Positions 9,400 through 21,400 of a stretch of DNA of 64,000 nt are shown in pieces. How positions within the stretch are numbered: position 1 is the first letter of the stretch; every line of letters begins with the position of its first letter. The translations under genes were made by a program, and so were the position numbers. The notes under the pieces are model-generated. The model did not search any database and was not told the DNA's origin. It saw only the letters and a program-made list of their open reading frames with translations. The stretch covers positions 21,266,001-21,330,000 of the forward strand of contig OZ316894.1 in NCBI GenBank assembly GCA_973895155.1. The letters run 5' to 3'. Source of the stretch: Marsupella aquatica. Lineage: Eukaryota; Marchantiophyta.

Positions 9400-11199
9400 G
9401 CAGAGGATCTTATCACAGGTTATGTGAATTTGAGGCGCAAAGGAAACTTCCCTGGTAGCAGCAAGAAGGTATCATTCTTCGTTTTTCTTAGAAACCTCTC
9501 TGGATGTCTGGATCCAACTCTTGCTCCGTTCGGCGCTTATGGGCGTGAGATGGCCTGGTGTCTGTCTGCTCTGAGTTGGCATTCAGCGACCTTATTTAAA
9601 TTACTTGTTGGTTTACTTTCCGTTCGCATAACGTATGTTCAATCCCTATGTCCTGCTTTGGAGGTTCGTAAACTAAACTTTCTGTGCGCTGATTACAACT
9701 CCGTTCAGAATGTACAATATTAAATAGTTCCATCGGTTTTATCACACGTAGAAGTCAGTTGTCTCTCAACATGTTAACTTGGACGCCTATCGAATTTGGG
9801 CCGAGAATACCTCATGAAATTTCTCCTCCATGTTACACAGGTTATCACAGCTACACCTCGACAACTTGAGAGCATCATACGAATAAGCGAGGCTCTTGCA
9901 CGAATGCATGCGATTCTCTGAAACGGTCTGTGTAGACGAATCCCTGTTGACATCTTTGTATTGCTCACTCTGAATTGTGGACATATGGATCTTTTAGGAA
10001 GAGGTTCCGAGGAATTGTTAATTCCAAATTCGTGTGAGAAACCCTTTTCCTGGCTCGAACACTACTGAAAACAATTTAACCCTCAAATTCATTTCATCAT
10101 GTAGAACTAATTAAATTGATCCATAATTTGTTTAAGATACCTTCATCATAGCCGGTTAATGTTTGGCGATGAATGCTGTCTGTTTTCTAGAAGGGAGGTA
10201 TCCATTCGCGTCCAGGGATTCAGTTGCGAAGGATCAAATTCATTTACTTCCATCGTTGATACCTTGAATAGGTAGAGCGTCAGGATGCTGCAGAAGTCAT
10301 GGACGTCGCCCTTCAGCAATCTGCCACTGATCACGCAACACGTTCCTCTCCTATCTATGTGCTCCTTCCTGGAGGATAGTCCAAAGCATGCAATTTAGCG
10401 AAAGCTCTTATCCACATTAAGGGACTAACGCAAATCCAACCTGCGGTTCTTGTTGGCATTTTCAGGAACCATTGACATGGACCTTATAACAACTGGAGTA
10501 TCTGCAAGTGAGAGAACTAGGAGATCTAACTTTGCGGCCGCTGCGAGGAGCATGATATCAGAGAAAGTACAGGCTGGTCAAGCTGTGAAAGTCACCCAAG
10601 TAAGCACCTACCCCTCCCCGCAAGCTCTGTCATGGGGTGAAGATTCTTATATATCTGTGCTTAGCGTACGAACGAGGCTCCTGTTCAATTGAAATGAAAA
10701 GGCTGCCAAGACATGTGATCTTGAAAGCCCAGAAAAGACTTGGTCATGTTTCATGGGGAGGGCTTTCTGGCTGACAACATGCCTGCAATGTAACAGCTGC
10801 TGCAAGAGATGAGGAAGGACTCAACAGCCGAAGTCACCCGACGTAAGATCATCCTCCTCAAATTTGAAAGGAACACAGACTGTTATCTCTGGCTATAGCT
10901 TCATCTCTGGATATGGCAATTCTCTTGTTGTCTTTAGGAGTCTGTTGTCGTAGATACATCCTAAGAACTTCCTCCCGCAGCACCAGGGACTGCTTGATTC
11001 AAAGAGTTAGGTCTCTTGGAAGTCCTACACCCAGGATTGCTTCCAATGATGGTAACGAAATGACAGGAGAATTTTTCATTTTCTCTGGTAAACAAGAATC
11101 TTCCCTTGGACTGGACATGTGCAGCTGAACACTGCATTAGGATCACTTGCAACTGAAGGTTTCATCATCTTCCAAGGAGACACCGTGAGGAGCAGTTGA
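9400..11199 (+). pseudogene. MCM4: Decayed 3' end of an MCM4 replicative helicase gene, introns retained
   Basis: Six pieces in order match the C-terminal part of plant MCM4, a subunit of the MCM2-7 helicase. They are: 9400-9468 (AEDLITGYV, then GNFPGSSKK, good splice sites); 9841 to about 9930 (VITATPRQLESIIRISEALARM, as ATPRQLES and ISEALARM); about 10274-10340 (VALQQSATDHAT); 10466-10599 (TIDMDLITTGVSASER, donor GTAAGC); 10797-10842 (LLQEMRKDS); 11125-11199 (LATEGF, QGDTVRSS, stop TGA). A CATG duplication near 9904-9911 shifts the frame inside the second piece. No ATPase, Walker or zinc-domain exons exist upstream, where the PPR gene lies on the same strand. Retained introns mean a DNA-level copy rather than a retrocopy. 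Piece borders are approximate where splice sites have decayed. Confidence 0.8.
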
Positions 11200-12794
11200 G
11201 GAACAGGATGTGACAAAAAACAGGATCCAAGTTAGGGACACGTTGACGACCGCTTACTGGAGTGGTGCCTCTGCCAGCAAGAAAAGTTTATGTGAAGATG
11301 CTTCTGCGTTGCGGCCATGTGGCAGGCCCAGATGTTGACTTCATAAGAAAGAAGACAGACCCCTACCTCCCTTTCTTACCTGAGCTCTTGTTCAAAGACG
11401 TGAAATGATGTTTAGCTTGGCATACGACATTGAACATGGAGGAAGGTGCATGAACAAGCCTGGTAGCAATAAGGTACTCCCATCATTACTCAACTGATGC
11501 AGGCTTACGATGATGATCTCCGCGGCTTGGACCATTGGCTGTGGCGGAGGTCTCACCAATTAGTTCAATCGGAGCCAGAAGGAAATGCCCTCCATAATTT
11601 GAAGGTCGTTTGAGAGTGGGGAGGGACAACAGAATCCTTACTGGGCAATTTCAGTTTGGATGCTACAACACATTTCGTGGTTGCCAGCACGGTAGAAGAG
11701 AAATCCTCTATGGTCTCCATGTTGTGGATATATCCGCGTATTATATACTGCAGAAATTGCCAGGCGTAGTAATTATGCAGGGACAAACAGCCGGTCACGT
11801 CGAAAGGGGTCACTCGAATCGATTTTGGTACTACAATAATGAGTTGAGAAAGTAAATGTACAATTGGTTTCTGCCTCTGGACGTGATCCTGAGTTCTGTG
11901 ATCTGTGTCAATTGAATGCTCCCCGGCTGTGTGTAATTGCGTTATGCTCATCGAGATTCTAATATTCTTACTATTCTCTCGTCCCAGCGCACTTGAGTAC
12001 TCAAATCATCAAACTGATACTCATTCTGTTCGACTCTCTTGGTCAGTGAATAGTGGTTTGGTTGTAGTGATATTTCCCTCGGCGAGGTCACAGGAGTAGT
12101 CCTAGAAATTTCATGACCATTTGCAGAGATTGAATCCAGACTAAATTGACCATATTCTCAACATCTCAGTGATATATCAAACCCAGAGCTTGATCTGAAC
12201 GAGTGCTGGCCCTACACAGGTGGTGGTACGTAATGCCCACCTTGGTCGAAAGTCATAAGAACCTTGTATCCATTGAGGATTGCCAAAGTTTCAACTTTAG
12301 ACCCCTCCAAAGCAATTTCACGAAAGCTAGCCATGGATTTATGCATCCTCGTTATTTGACCTGATATCCAATCGGCGAGAATATTTTGGAAGATCTCTTC
12401 CTGCACATTCGTAGAACATGAATTGGAATCCTTGCCTATCTTATGAAATCGACTTCCATTACGAATTACATCTTGTTTCCTACAAAAGCCATTAGGCTGG
12501 TTGGATACGTCTCGACATGAGGAACACTTTGCCCTCAAGACTAACTAGTAATCAAGGCAACGGTCGCAACAGATAGGTACATTAGTTGTGTATGTTCAAA
12601 TGTAAATAATCTGTTAACGTCTCTAAATTTACAATAAGGATGCGCTCTACAGCACAACCAATTTCTACCGTTGTTTCCGTCAATTTTGCTTGAGTGACAT
12701 TGCAAAAGAATGCCAGAGCTGGATTGATACATAGTACTCCCTTCTATTGTTTATCCCGTAATTCTCTTGCTGCAATCTTGTCAATCCAGTTAAA
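11200..12794. other. No gene recognised
   Basis: Follows the MCM4 relic. It may hold its former 3' untranslated region at the start. Short ORFs exist on both strands, but none shows a recognisable domain. Confidence 0.4.
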
Positions 12795-12931
12795 TTTGCC
12801 CCCAGTTCTCTGCATCTGTTGGGCACCCATAGAATATCTTCTTGCATTTGATCCTTTTTACATTTGCCCCCAGTTCTCTGCATCTGTTGGGCACCCATAG
12901 AATATATTTTTGCATTTGATCCTTTTTACAT
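12795..12931 (+). repeat. Two tandem copies of a 68-bp unit
   Basis: Copies start at 12795 and 12863 and share TTTGCCCCCAGTTCTCTGCA and the following ATAGAATAT and GATCCTTTTTACAT segments, with only a few changes. A recent local duplication. Confidence 0.85.
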
Positions 12932-13640
12932 GGTTGGTACACCAGACGAAATATTGATCGAGTTCTGATTCGGGACGAGAATGGGAACGGTTTGCAACAA
13001 TGGTTGGTCAATGAATCTCTTGTGTAAGGTAGCAGCGAAGGCACAGTAGTCACTTGGTTCTCTAAGCAGTGAGTAATGGCGTTTTGGTCCATCCACAACA
13101 TGAAAGCAATCCAAATGTGAGATCTGCACTCGTTGTAGACTTCAGCAGATCAATTTTTCTAGCCTTAGCAGTCGACGAAAAGAATCCCAATGCGAAAGCA
13201 ATGGATCAAATGCTTCGCTCACAACGCGACCCCGCCGATCAAAAAACCAATGAGGCCAAATTAGAGAATTCGTTTTCGGTGACAGGCCCAGTAGCGTTCT
13301 CGTTTCGGCCCAATTACGAGTCTCATGTTCAGTTCTCGATGGGAAATCAATAATCCCATTCATTGCTGTCAATCTCTTCTCCCCATGACATCAGTGATCG
13401 GCACCGGCTATCTTTGAAATCAAAAGGTCACACCAAATCGGGTCCGATGATGTCCGAGGACTCCCGCATTGCAGAGCCTAAACCCAACCCTGCTCCGAAA
13501 GCAACCGCCGACCATCTCGTCGTGCGGGTGCGGAAGAGAGTGAACGCAGCAACGGTGGAGCACACGAACCTTCGCAGAGTCAAATCTATGGCAGAATCCC
13601 ATTTCTCGTCCACATCACCAAACTCCTTCTGCCTCTTTGC

Positions 13641-13642
<2 letters not shown>
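12932..13642. other. No gene recognised
   Basis: Moderately GC-rich, especially 13400-13610. An open frame crosses into the microsatellite and tandem repeats that follow but has no domain. Confidence 0.4.

Positions 13643-13694
<52 letters not shown>
13643..13694 (+). repeat. (CT)n-(AT)n compound microsatellite
   Basis: About 18 CT dinucleotides (13643-13678) run directly into about eight AT dinucleotides (13679-13694). The 114-bp tandem repeat starts immediately after. Confidence 0.9.
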
Positions 13695-13697
13695 GGC

Positions 13698-14068
13698 CCC
13701 AGGTGTAATGACAATATGGACGCTCATTGAACCACAACTATCCATATATATATGGGTGGAATTGTCAAACATTTATCCTTTTTCCACATTACACTCATTT
13801 ATTTCCTTTATCCAGGTGGAAGGACAATATGGAGGCTCATTGAACCACAACTACCCATATCTAATAAGGGGGGAATTGTCCAGCATTTTTCCTTTTTCCA
13901 CATTCCACTCATTTATTTCCTTTGTCCAGGTGGAAGGACAATATGGAGGCTCATTGAACCACAACTACCCATATATAATAAGGGGGGAATTTTCCAACAT
14001 TTCTCCTTTTTTCGACATTCCACTCATTTCTTTCCTCTACCCAGGTGGAATGACAATAGGGAGGCTCA
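13698..14068 (+). repeat. Tandem repeat of about 114 bp, 3.2 copies
   Basis: Units start near 13698, 13815, 13928 and 14042 (partial), each beginning CCAGGTGGAAGGACAATATG or a variant. Each unit has GAACCACAACTA and a pyrimidine-rich CATTTTTCCTTTTTCCACAT segment. All three forward frames stay open across the array because of unit length and composition, which explains the long ORFs here. Confidence 0.9.
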
Positions 14069-14259
14069 TTGAACAGCTTCCAGGCTATCCTTGCCCGCTG
14101 CCTGCAGTTACTGCCAGATCTGTGCACAATTTTATCAAGATAAATACAAAGAATGAGATCTTTGTTTTTGTCCAGCTGACTGAGGGTGTTGTGGTAGACA
14201 GTTTGCATCGGGAGGTGGTGGTGCAAAGTTTGAAACCCCCTCGAGGCGCAATGGTTTAA

Positions 14260-14659
14260 CACAAACCCCACCCAAAGCTCTTCACACTCTTACACAAACC
14301 CCACCCAAAAGTGGGGTTCAAACAAAGCTCTTCACAATAATTTATGGGTTACTCTCACTGGCAGAAAGGGGCAAAGACAGTCCAATGCCATCTACGACTT
14401 TCCAGGGACTCACCTTGTTGAGTATTAATTTTCTTCGACGTACAATCCTCCCTAAAGATAGACTCCAGACCAAGAATCTTTTGAAATGAAGCTAAATAAA
14501 TGCAAATACAATTAATGAAGGAGCAAACGTTTGTGAGTGTTTGGACCACCTGTGGAGGTGTCAAAATTCTAGAAGAAATAAGCATTTGAATTCAACGATT
14601 ACTTGAGTACACTGCTTGTCATGTAAGAATGGTAGATGCCATACCTAAACGGTCCACCA
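14260..14659. other. No gene recognised
   Basis: AT-rich. Contains a short direct repeat of ACACAAACCCCACCCAAA near 14258 and 14291. Confidence 0.4.
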
Positions 14660-14998
14660 GTTCTTGTAATGCCAACTGCAGCCCTTTCAGTTCATTATAC
14701 AATCCAGATTTGATCTTAGAATGAATAGAATGAAGCAATGGGCCCTGCCCCAGCTCTTATAAAGACAACTGCAGTCCTTTATACTCATTGTGCAGTCCAA
14801 ATTTAATCTTATGTGAATAAAAAGAAGCACTGGGCCTGCCCCAATTCTAATAAAGCCAACTCAAGCCCTTTCTATTTTATTAGAACCCAGATTTAATCTT
14901 AAATGGAATAAAAACAAGCCCTTTCTATTTTATTAGAGCCCAGATTTAATCTTAAATGGAATAGAAACAAGCAACGGTCCCCAACTCTTCTAAAGCCA
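14660..14998 (+). repeat. Degenerate tandem repeat, roughly 50-100-bp units
   Basis: Recurring segments GATTTAATCTTA, GGAATAGAAACAAGC and CCTTTCTATTTTATTAGA at irregular spacing (the clearest pair is near 14868-14925 and 14918-14980). It leads into the larger minisatellite on its right. Confidence 0.7.
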
Positions 14999-15777
14999 CA
15001 TTGTGGAACCCTAGAGATTGTAATAAATGAGTTTATAAGTATTGTAAAGCCACCTTAGAAACGTAACCCAAGGGGTTGTCATAAATGAGGTTGTCATAAA
15101 TAAGCTTACAAGTCTTGTAAAGCCACCTTAAGACTGTAATCCACCTCCAGAGAGCAACCCAAGGGGTTGTAAATAAGTTTACAAGTCTTGTAAAGCTACA
15201 GTGTAACTATAGGGATTGTAATCAATAAGTTTACAGGTCTTGTAAAGCCACCTTAAGAGTGTAACCCACCTTCGGAGTGTAACCCCAACTGAAGGGATTG
15301 TAATCAATAAGTTTACAGGTCTTGTAAAGCCACCTTAAGAGTGTAACCCACCTTCAGAGTGCAACCCCAACTGAAGGGATTGTAATAAATGATTTTACAG
15401 GTCTTGTACAGCCACCTTAAGAGTGTAACCCATTGTCAGAGTGTAACTCGAGGGGTTGTAATAAATGGGGTTTACAAGTCTTGCCAAGCCACCTCAACAG
15501 TGTAACCCAAGGGGCTGTTATATACAAGTCTTGTAAAGCCGCCTTGAGACTGTAACCCACCTCCCTGGCCCACCTCCAGAGTGTGGCCCAAGGGGTTTTA
15601 ATAAATGAGTTTACAAGTTTTGTAAAGCCACCTTAGTTAGGACTGTAAGACATGAGTTTACAAGTCTTGGAAAGCCACCTCCTTAAGAGTGTAACCCAAG
15701 GGAAGGTCATAAATGACTTTGTAAATCTTTGTAAGCCACCTCAACAGTGTAGCCCACCTTAAGAGTGTAGCCCAAGG
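14993..15777 (+). repeat. Minisatellite array, about 60-bp units, left block
   Basis: A dozen or so diverged units. The consensus elements are TTGTAATAAATGAG, then the odd palindrome TTTACAAGTCTTGTAAA, then GCCACCTTAAGAGTGTAACC and CAAGGGG. Unit length varies by insertions such as an extra CACCTTCAGAGTG segment. Confidence 0.9.
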
Positions 15778-16073
15778 TGTTAGGAATTGACTCAAGTTCC
15801 CAACTTTAGTTAGTTTAGCCGTACTAGGGTTAGTTGACTCTTGGTTAGTTTAGGAAAATATCTACTTCTTTAGGCCAACACATCTTAGTTCCCCTTGGGG
15901 GTATAGGTTGGAGGGAGAACATTATCTTCCTCTTTCTTCACATGTACTTTCTCATGAGCAATGGATTCCTCAAGAGTTTCTCCATCGTGGTGTCTTGTTA
16001 GTGTGTAGTAGGAGATTGAGTGCTCTCACGTTCTGCATTGTTGTCTAGCCTGGAGCCGACGGTTCCTTATACA
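15778..16073 (+). mobile_element. Probable solo LTR inserted in the minisatellite
   Basis: About 296 bp of non-repeat sequence begins TGTTAGGAATTGACTC and ends GGTTCCTTATACA. The ends form an imperfect TG...CA inverted repeat (TGTTAGGAA against the complement of TTCCTTATACA). The array sequence CAAGG stands on the left and resumes as CAAGGGG on the right, overlapping the last two bases, as a 5-bp target duplication would give. No coding sequence or primer site follows, hence a solo LTR left by LTR-LTR recombination. The family is unknown. Confidence 0.6.
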
Positions 16074-17615
16074 AGGGGTTTCAATAAATAAGGTGCAAGT
16101 CTTGTAAAGCCACCTTAAGAGTGTGACTCAACTTAAGATTGTAACCCGAAGGGATTGAAATAAATGAGTTTAAAGGTCTTGTACAACCACCTTAAGAGTG
16201 CAACCCACCTTCAGTTGAGAGTGTAACCCAAGGGGTTGCAATAAATAAGTTTACAGGTCTTGTAGAGCCACCTTAAGAGTGTAACCCCCAAGGGATTGTA
16301 ATAAATGAGTTTACAAGTCTTGTAAAGCCACCTTAAGAGTGTAACCCCAATGGTTTGTAATAAATAATTTTACAGATCTTGTAAAGCCAGCAGTGTAACC
16401 CCAAGGGATTGAAATAAATAAGTTTATAGGTCTTGTTAAGCCACCTTCAGAGTGTAGCCCACCTTCAAAGTGTAACTGCAAGGGATTGTAATGAATGAGT
16501 TTATGGGTCTTGTAAAGCCACCTCAAGAGTGTAACCAAAGGGGTTATAATACATAAGTTTAGCCACCATAAGAGTGTAACCCAATGGGTTGTAATAATTA
16601 AGTGTAGCCATCCTAAAAGTGTAACCCAATGTGGGTTGTATTATTGAATAAGTTCACAACTCTTCTAAAGCCACCTTTAAGAGTGTAAGCCAAGGGGTTG
16701 TAATAAATGAATAAGTGTAGCCACCTTAAAAGTGTAACCCAAGGGGGGTTATATTATTGAATAAGTTTACAAGTATTATAAACCCACCCTTTAGAGTGTA
16801 ACCCCTGGTTCTAATGAATATTAAGTGTATCCAGTTTTTTTTGTCTCTCCCGCCCTCCCTTCGATGATAGTCCCCCTCCCGGGGCCCTTGTCGGCTCCTA
16901 TCGTAGACTTGTACAGCTCATAGAATCCTGGGCGGGTGTGAGACCATGGTTTTATCCAAACCACCTTAAACATGTAAACTCAAGGGGTCATATTATTGAA
17001 TATGTTTACAACTCTTCTAAAGCCACCTTTAAAAGTGTAAACCAAGGGGGATTGTATTATTGAATAAGTTTACAACTCTTCTAAAGCCACTTTTAAGAGT
17101 GTAACCCACTTGGTTGTAATGAATAAGTGTAGCCACCTTAAAAGTGTAACCCAAGGGGGATTGTATTATTGAATAAGTTTATATTAAGTCTTCTAAACCC
17201 ACCCTTTAGAGTGTAACACATGGGTTCTAATGATTAAGTGTAACCACCTTAAAAGTGTAACCCAAGGGTCGTATCATTGAATATGTTTACAAATCTTCTA
17301 AAGCCACTTTTAAGAGTGTAACCCAAGGGGTTGTAAGCAATAAGTGTAGCCACCTTAAACGTGTAACCCAAGCGGGGTTGTAAACTCTTCTAAAGCCACC
17401 TTCAAGAGTGTAACCCAAGGGGTTGTAATGAATAACTGTAGCCACCTTAAAAGTGTAACCCAAGGGGTTGTAACAAATTGTAGCCACCTTAAAAGTGTAA
17501 CCCAAGGGGGTTGTATTATGGTATAACCTTACAACTGTTCTAAAGCCACCTTTAAAGGGTATAACCCACCTTTCTACGGGTGTAACTCACCTTACTACGG
17601 GTGTAACCTCGTGGA
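16074..17615 (+). repeat. Minisatellite array, about 60-bp units, right block
   Basis: Continuation of the array at 14993, roughly two dozen units. From about 16560 a second subtype dominates, with GTAATGAATAAGTGTAGCCA and TTTACAACTCTTCTAAAG in place of the perfect palindrome, and shorter units. Interrupted at 16834-16952 by a SINE-like insert. The array ends close to the 5' leader of the PGRL gene, with two short GGGTGTAAC repeats. Confidence 0.9.
16834..16952 (-). mobile_element. SINE-like short retroposon (about 119 bp) with target-site duplication
   Basis: A unique, GC-rich segment interrupts the AT-rich array. It is bordered by TATCCA on both sides (16828-16833 and 16953-16958). The left end is a run of eight T on the + strand, i.e. 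an A-tail if read on the minus strand. Size, tail and target duplication are those of a short interspersed element. I could not assign clear pol III A and B boxes, so a tRNA origin is not shown. Confidence 0.5.
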
Positions 17616-17884
17616 CGTGTATTACTACACAACAGCGCCGTGTACAGCGCACGAGGGCAGCCGCGACGAAAGTTGCCTTTTACTAGTTTGCTTCGTGCGC
17701 AGAGAAGAGAAGAGAACAGCAGAGGTCTACCATCGCTGGAAACTTCGTCGCCATCCAAAAGGAAGCGCGCTGGAAACGAACTCAAAAAGCTGCGTCATAG
17801 CTTCGCCTCGGATTCAGCATAGCGTGGCCGAGAAACCCATCACCCCACTTTATCCGAAACCGCCGCGACGACAATCTGCTCTGC

Positions 17885-17885
<1 letters not shown>

Positions 17886-17921
<36 letters not shown>
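17886..17921 (+). repeat. (ACAG)n microsatellite
   Basis: About nine ACAG/GACA tetranucleotides in the presumed promoter or leader of the PGRL gene. Confidence 0.9.
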
Positions 17922-18167
17922 GGTGGGCATAAATGCACCGCTGATAGGAATGCGGCGAGCGAGTCAGTGAGAAGGATCGTTCTCTGTGGGATAGACGAGG
18001 AATTGCCGCCCTCAAGAGAATCAGAGCTTCGCCATCTCACTGAAGGGAGCGGAAGGAAAAGGAATTGGCTTAGCACGAAAAAGGAAATTCGTTTCCTGTA
18101 GAGGAGGAGCGACGGATTGCTTTTCAGCCGCTGTGGAGATAAAATCAGACTTGTGCAGGATAGTGCT

Positions 18168-18410
18168 CGAAAGCTTGAATTAGATCGACTCACGAAGCGT
18201 GTGTACCTCAGCAGATTGATGTCGACAAGAGGCCAATAGCTATAGTGGTTGCTTAGTGGAGTGAAGTGGAGTGGAAAGGAAAGGACGAGGGCGAAAGCTT
18301 GAATTAGATCGACTCACGGACCGTGTGTACCTCACCAGATTGGTGTCGACACGAAGCTGGTAGCTATGGTGGTTGGTTAGTGAAGTGCGTTGGAAAGGAA
18401 AGGAAAGGAA
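18168..18410 (+). repeat. 124-bp tandem duplication in the PGRL leader
   Basis: CGAAAGCTTGAATTAGATCG recurs at 18168 and 18292, followed in both copies by ACTCACG, GTGTGTACCTCA, CAGATTG and TGTCGACA, then TAGCTAT and GGTGG. The second copy ends about 50 bp before the start codon at 18458. It probably lies in the 5' untranslated region. Confidence 0.85.
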
Positions 18411-18457
18411 GCCTGTAAGAAAGATACAGGCAGATAGACCGACAGGGAGGCAGGCGA

Positions 18458-21400
18458 ATGAGTTTAGGGAAATCGATTGGTCTCTCTTCGGCTTCCATCG
18501 GGTCCGGATCCGACCTGTCTCTCGTGTGCGGCGGCGAATCCCGTCATTCTCCATTTTTCGAGGGACAATTCTGGATGAGAAGCGTCCGTGGTATAGAGGT
18601 GGTCACCGGTGGACACCTTTCTGAACGCGTGAGCAAACAATGGGCCCTCAGGTCCGCGTCGTCGAAGTTTGTGTCGTCTCGTGTGTCGTCCGGTGGCCCT
18701 TCCACGACGTCTCATGTTGACACGACGGATAGGAGGGGAGCCAAGGTTTGTTGGAATGGACACTTGAGGTCGAATCCCGAGCAGAGGCGAAGCGGAGGGA
18801 GCTCGAGGGTGAAGAAAGTACGAGTCGTGGGCGGAGGGTGGACGTTGCCTAGTTTGGACTACAGCAATGTGTACCAATTCCGTGAGCAGGCTGTGTTCAC
18901 CAACGAGGGGCAGGGGCCTTCGTGCATATTCGTTGGCCCGCTGGAGACTGCGGAGAAGGCTCGACTTGAAGCTCTTTACCAGCAGGTACGAAAGATTCAT
19001 GGCTTGCATGATTTTCCGTCTTCTTATTCCTTTCGTTCCGGAATTTCGTCCACTGTTTTGTAACCTGCCCCAACGTGAGAAGTGTGGCAATGATGAAACA
19101 TCGTTGGGTAGGAACAATGCCGGTGTGCCTCGGCCATATGTCATAGGAATCTCTTCCACCATCTGTCTTTCCTCCGAAATCATTCGCATCAATGAACTTT
19201 TTATGGTACTCGCAAGGCGAAGTTTGGTCGTTAAATTCTCTGAATTCCAGTTACTCTGGTAGAATTCGACGAAGACACCTCGGTATTTTGATTTGTCGTT
19301 AATAAGACGAGGACTGGGCATTAACTTATGAACCCGCTGGTTGCAACTGCTGGAATAAGCCAGTTTGGGTCGTGCAGCTCATTGAGGGGCGTAGGTACTT
19401 CACAAAGCTTCAAACCATCTTCGCTCCTAAACGCTTGGAATAAGGCACTGGACGGTCCTCTCGAAACCTAGATTTCCTTCGGGAAGTCCTTCCCAGGATG
19501 GCTAACTTGTTTTGGGATCAAGGAAGGAGTCTGGTCTGAGTAATGTTGTCACCTGTTGACCCCGGTTCTGAGTTGTCCATCAATAACAATCTGATGGGTC
19601 AATTTCGAGCCAGCTTCAGGCACGAACTATGACTGCATGGAAGCCAGTACAGAGTACATAGCAAATGTCGAAGGGGGGCTCAGGATAACATCAGGAATTG
19701 GAAAACAAACTAGTCTTAGGGGAATTTTTAAAAATTAAATATCAGAAAGTCGTTGATATGAGCGTGCATTGCTTGGGAATTTGTTATGATCCAGACTTTC
19801 GCACTCAATAGCCTAAAATTGAAATGAAGATATGTGAGGATCCGTAGCATGGTTATCTTTTCTGACTGTTGACATTTGTTGCCCTTATGCGTCATGCAGG
19901 CCCGGGATTCGTATTACAGTGGAAGCCCACTTATAGTGGATGATATGTTTGATAGGATTGAGGTACAGTATCAATGGCCCTCTCCTCAAGCGATTGCTCG
20001 ACTATCAATTACATACTTCTTGAACATGTTTCCAGTGTACTTTTTGTAATTTACTTTTCCATTTCTGAAGAGAGAATACAGGGAGGATAGGAGTACGTAG
20101 GAGAGCATACACGATATTCTTAAGGAGCGTAGAGTAGACCATAGCAGAGCGTGCTTCAGTAAACGGGATAACGTATTCGCGCATCCGTATGCTGATGTTG
20201 AAGTAAATTTGTGTCGGGGCCGCTGCTGGTTGAGAGAGATTTGTTGAGAGATTGAGAGAGGTAGGCTTCGTATCCGAAATTTGACGGGCGTTGTTAAATG
20301 AACTGATCGTTTTTCCAGATTAAGCTGCGGTGGCATGGCTCTAAATTAGTGCTGAAATACCCGAGGTGCAGTCTGAAGCGCTTTTCTGCCTATGCTGATG
20401 CTGAGGTAAGTTTCTTCTGCTCAGCCCGTACAGGGTGTGGTGATATGACGTTTGTCTGTGAGTGACTGTATTGTTTGACCCTGTATTGTGCACGATATGG
20501 TGAAATTTTCACCATAAAGTGACCTTTTAATTTGATGGCGTAAAGACAGCTTGATTTTAATGCCGCATGATGTAATGCTTACTGCGCAGTGGCTATGAGT
20601 GCATTGCACATAAGAGAAAATTTTTTAAAGCTGGACTGATGGCACGTATGATTGTTGAGACCACTCTTTTGGATTTAATTCCGTAGAATTTAGTCAATTT
20701 CGTGATTATTTCATATCTTAGCATGCACAGCTTTATCTGCTGTTGAGAGGAATGCGCTCTGTGTGTTTGGAGGGATGGGGAAACAGATAGATTCGTCTCA
20801 GATGTTGGCGTTAGCGAGCGTTTGGAGTGTGCTTTTGGCAAGCGGTATTGTGGCAGCCGCATTTCCTCCTGCTTGTGCGATTAGCACGGCTTGCCAAAAG
20901 GCTATACATGGGCGATTTCACTCCCACGAAGTGACTTTGTTCACAGAAACAATGATGGCAATGAATGGGGCTCTGACAATTGGTTTGGGTCTTGTTGTCG
21001 GCGTACCTGTTGCGCTAGCTGCAGGTAGATTCCCTTCCCAGTAGTTTGGATAGTTGTATCAGTATAGCCAGCTTACTTGTGCATATTTAGGTGCCCCTCC
21101 CCTTCCTTACTTTCCTCCAAACCAAGCACGGGGGTGATTTAACCTGAGTTTTCCTTACAACTCGTTTTTTCCAGTCTTTATATTAAACTGTTATAGTGCT
21201 ATGTGGAATCTATTGGAAATTCTAGAACTGTCTTTCCTCGTTCTGCCTCCTCCCCACACTCCACACCCAGCCAAGTATGTGAAGAAGTCCTCGTTTTCTG
21301 TAGGATTGTATATTATTACCACATTCATGCGTCAGAACAATGTTGACGATTCCTGCCGTTGGCCTTTTTGTATGAACGCGCAGCCCGCTCTCTGCAGGGT

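Noticed and set aside
11565-12538. Two minus-strand ORFs (128 and 108 codons)
   Set aside because: No recognisable domain, no splice pattern linking them, and no family resemblance. Not enough to call a gene.
13363-14259. A 298-codon plus-strand ORF
   Set aside because: It crosses a (CT)n-(AT)n microsatellite and a 114-bp tandem repeat in which all forward frames stay open. No domain and no gene-like composition.
18464-19321. A 285-codon minus-strand ORF
   Set aside because: It is antisense to PGRL exon 1 and part of intron 1. The plus-strand model has consistent splice sites and homology.
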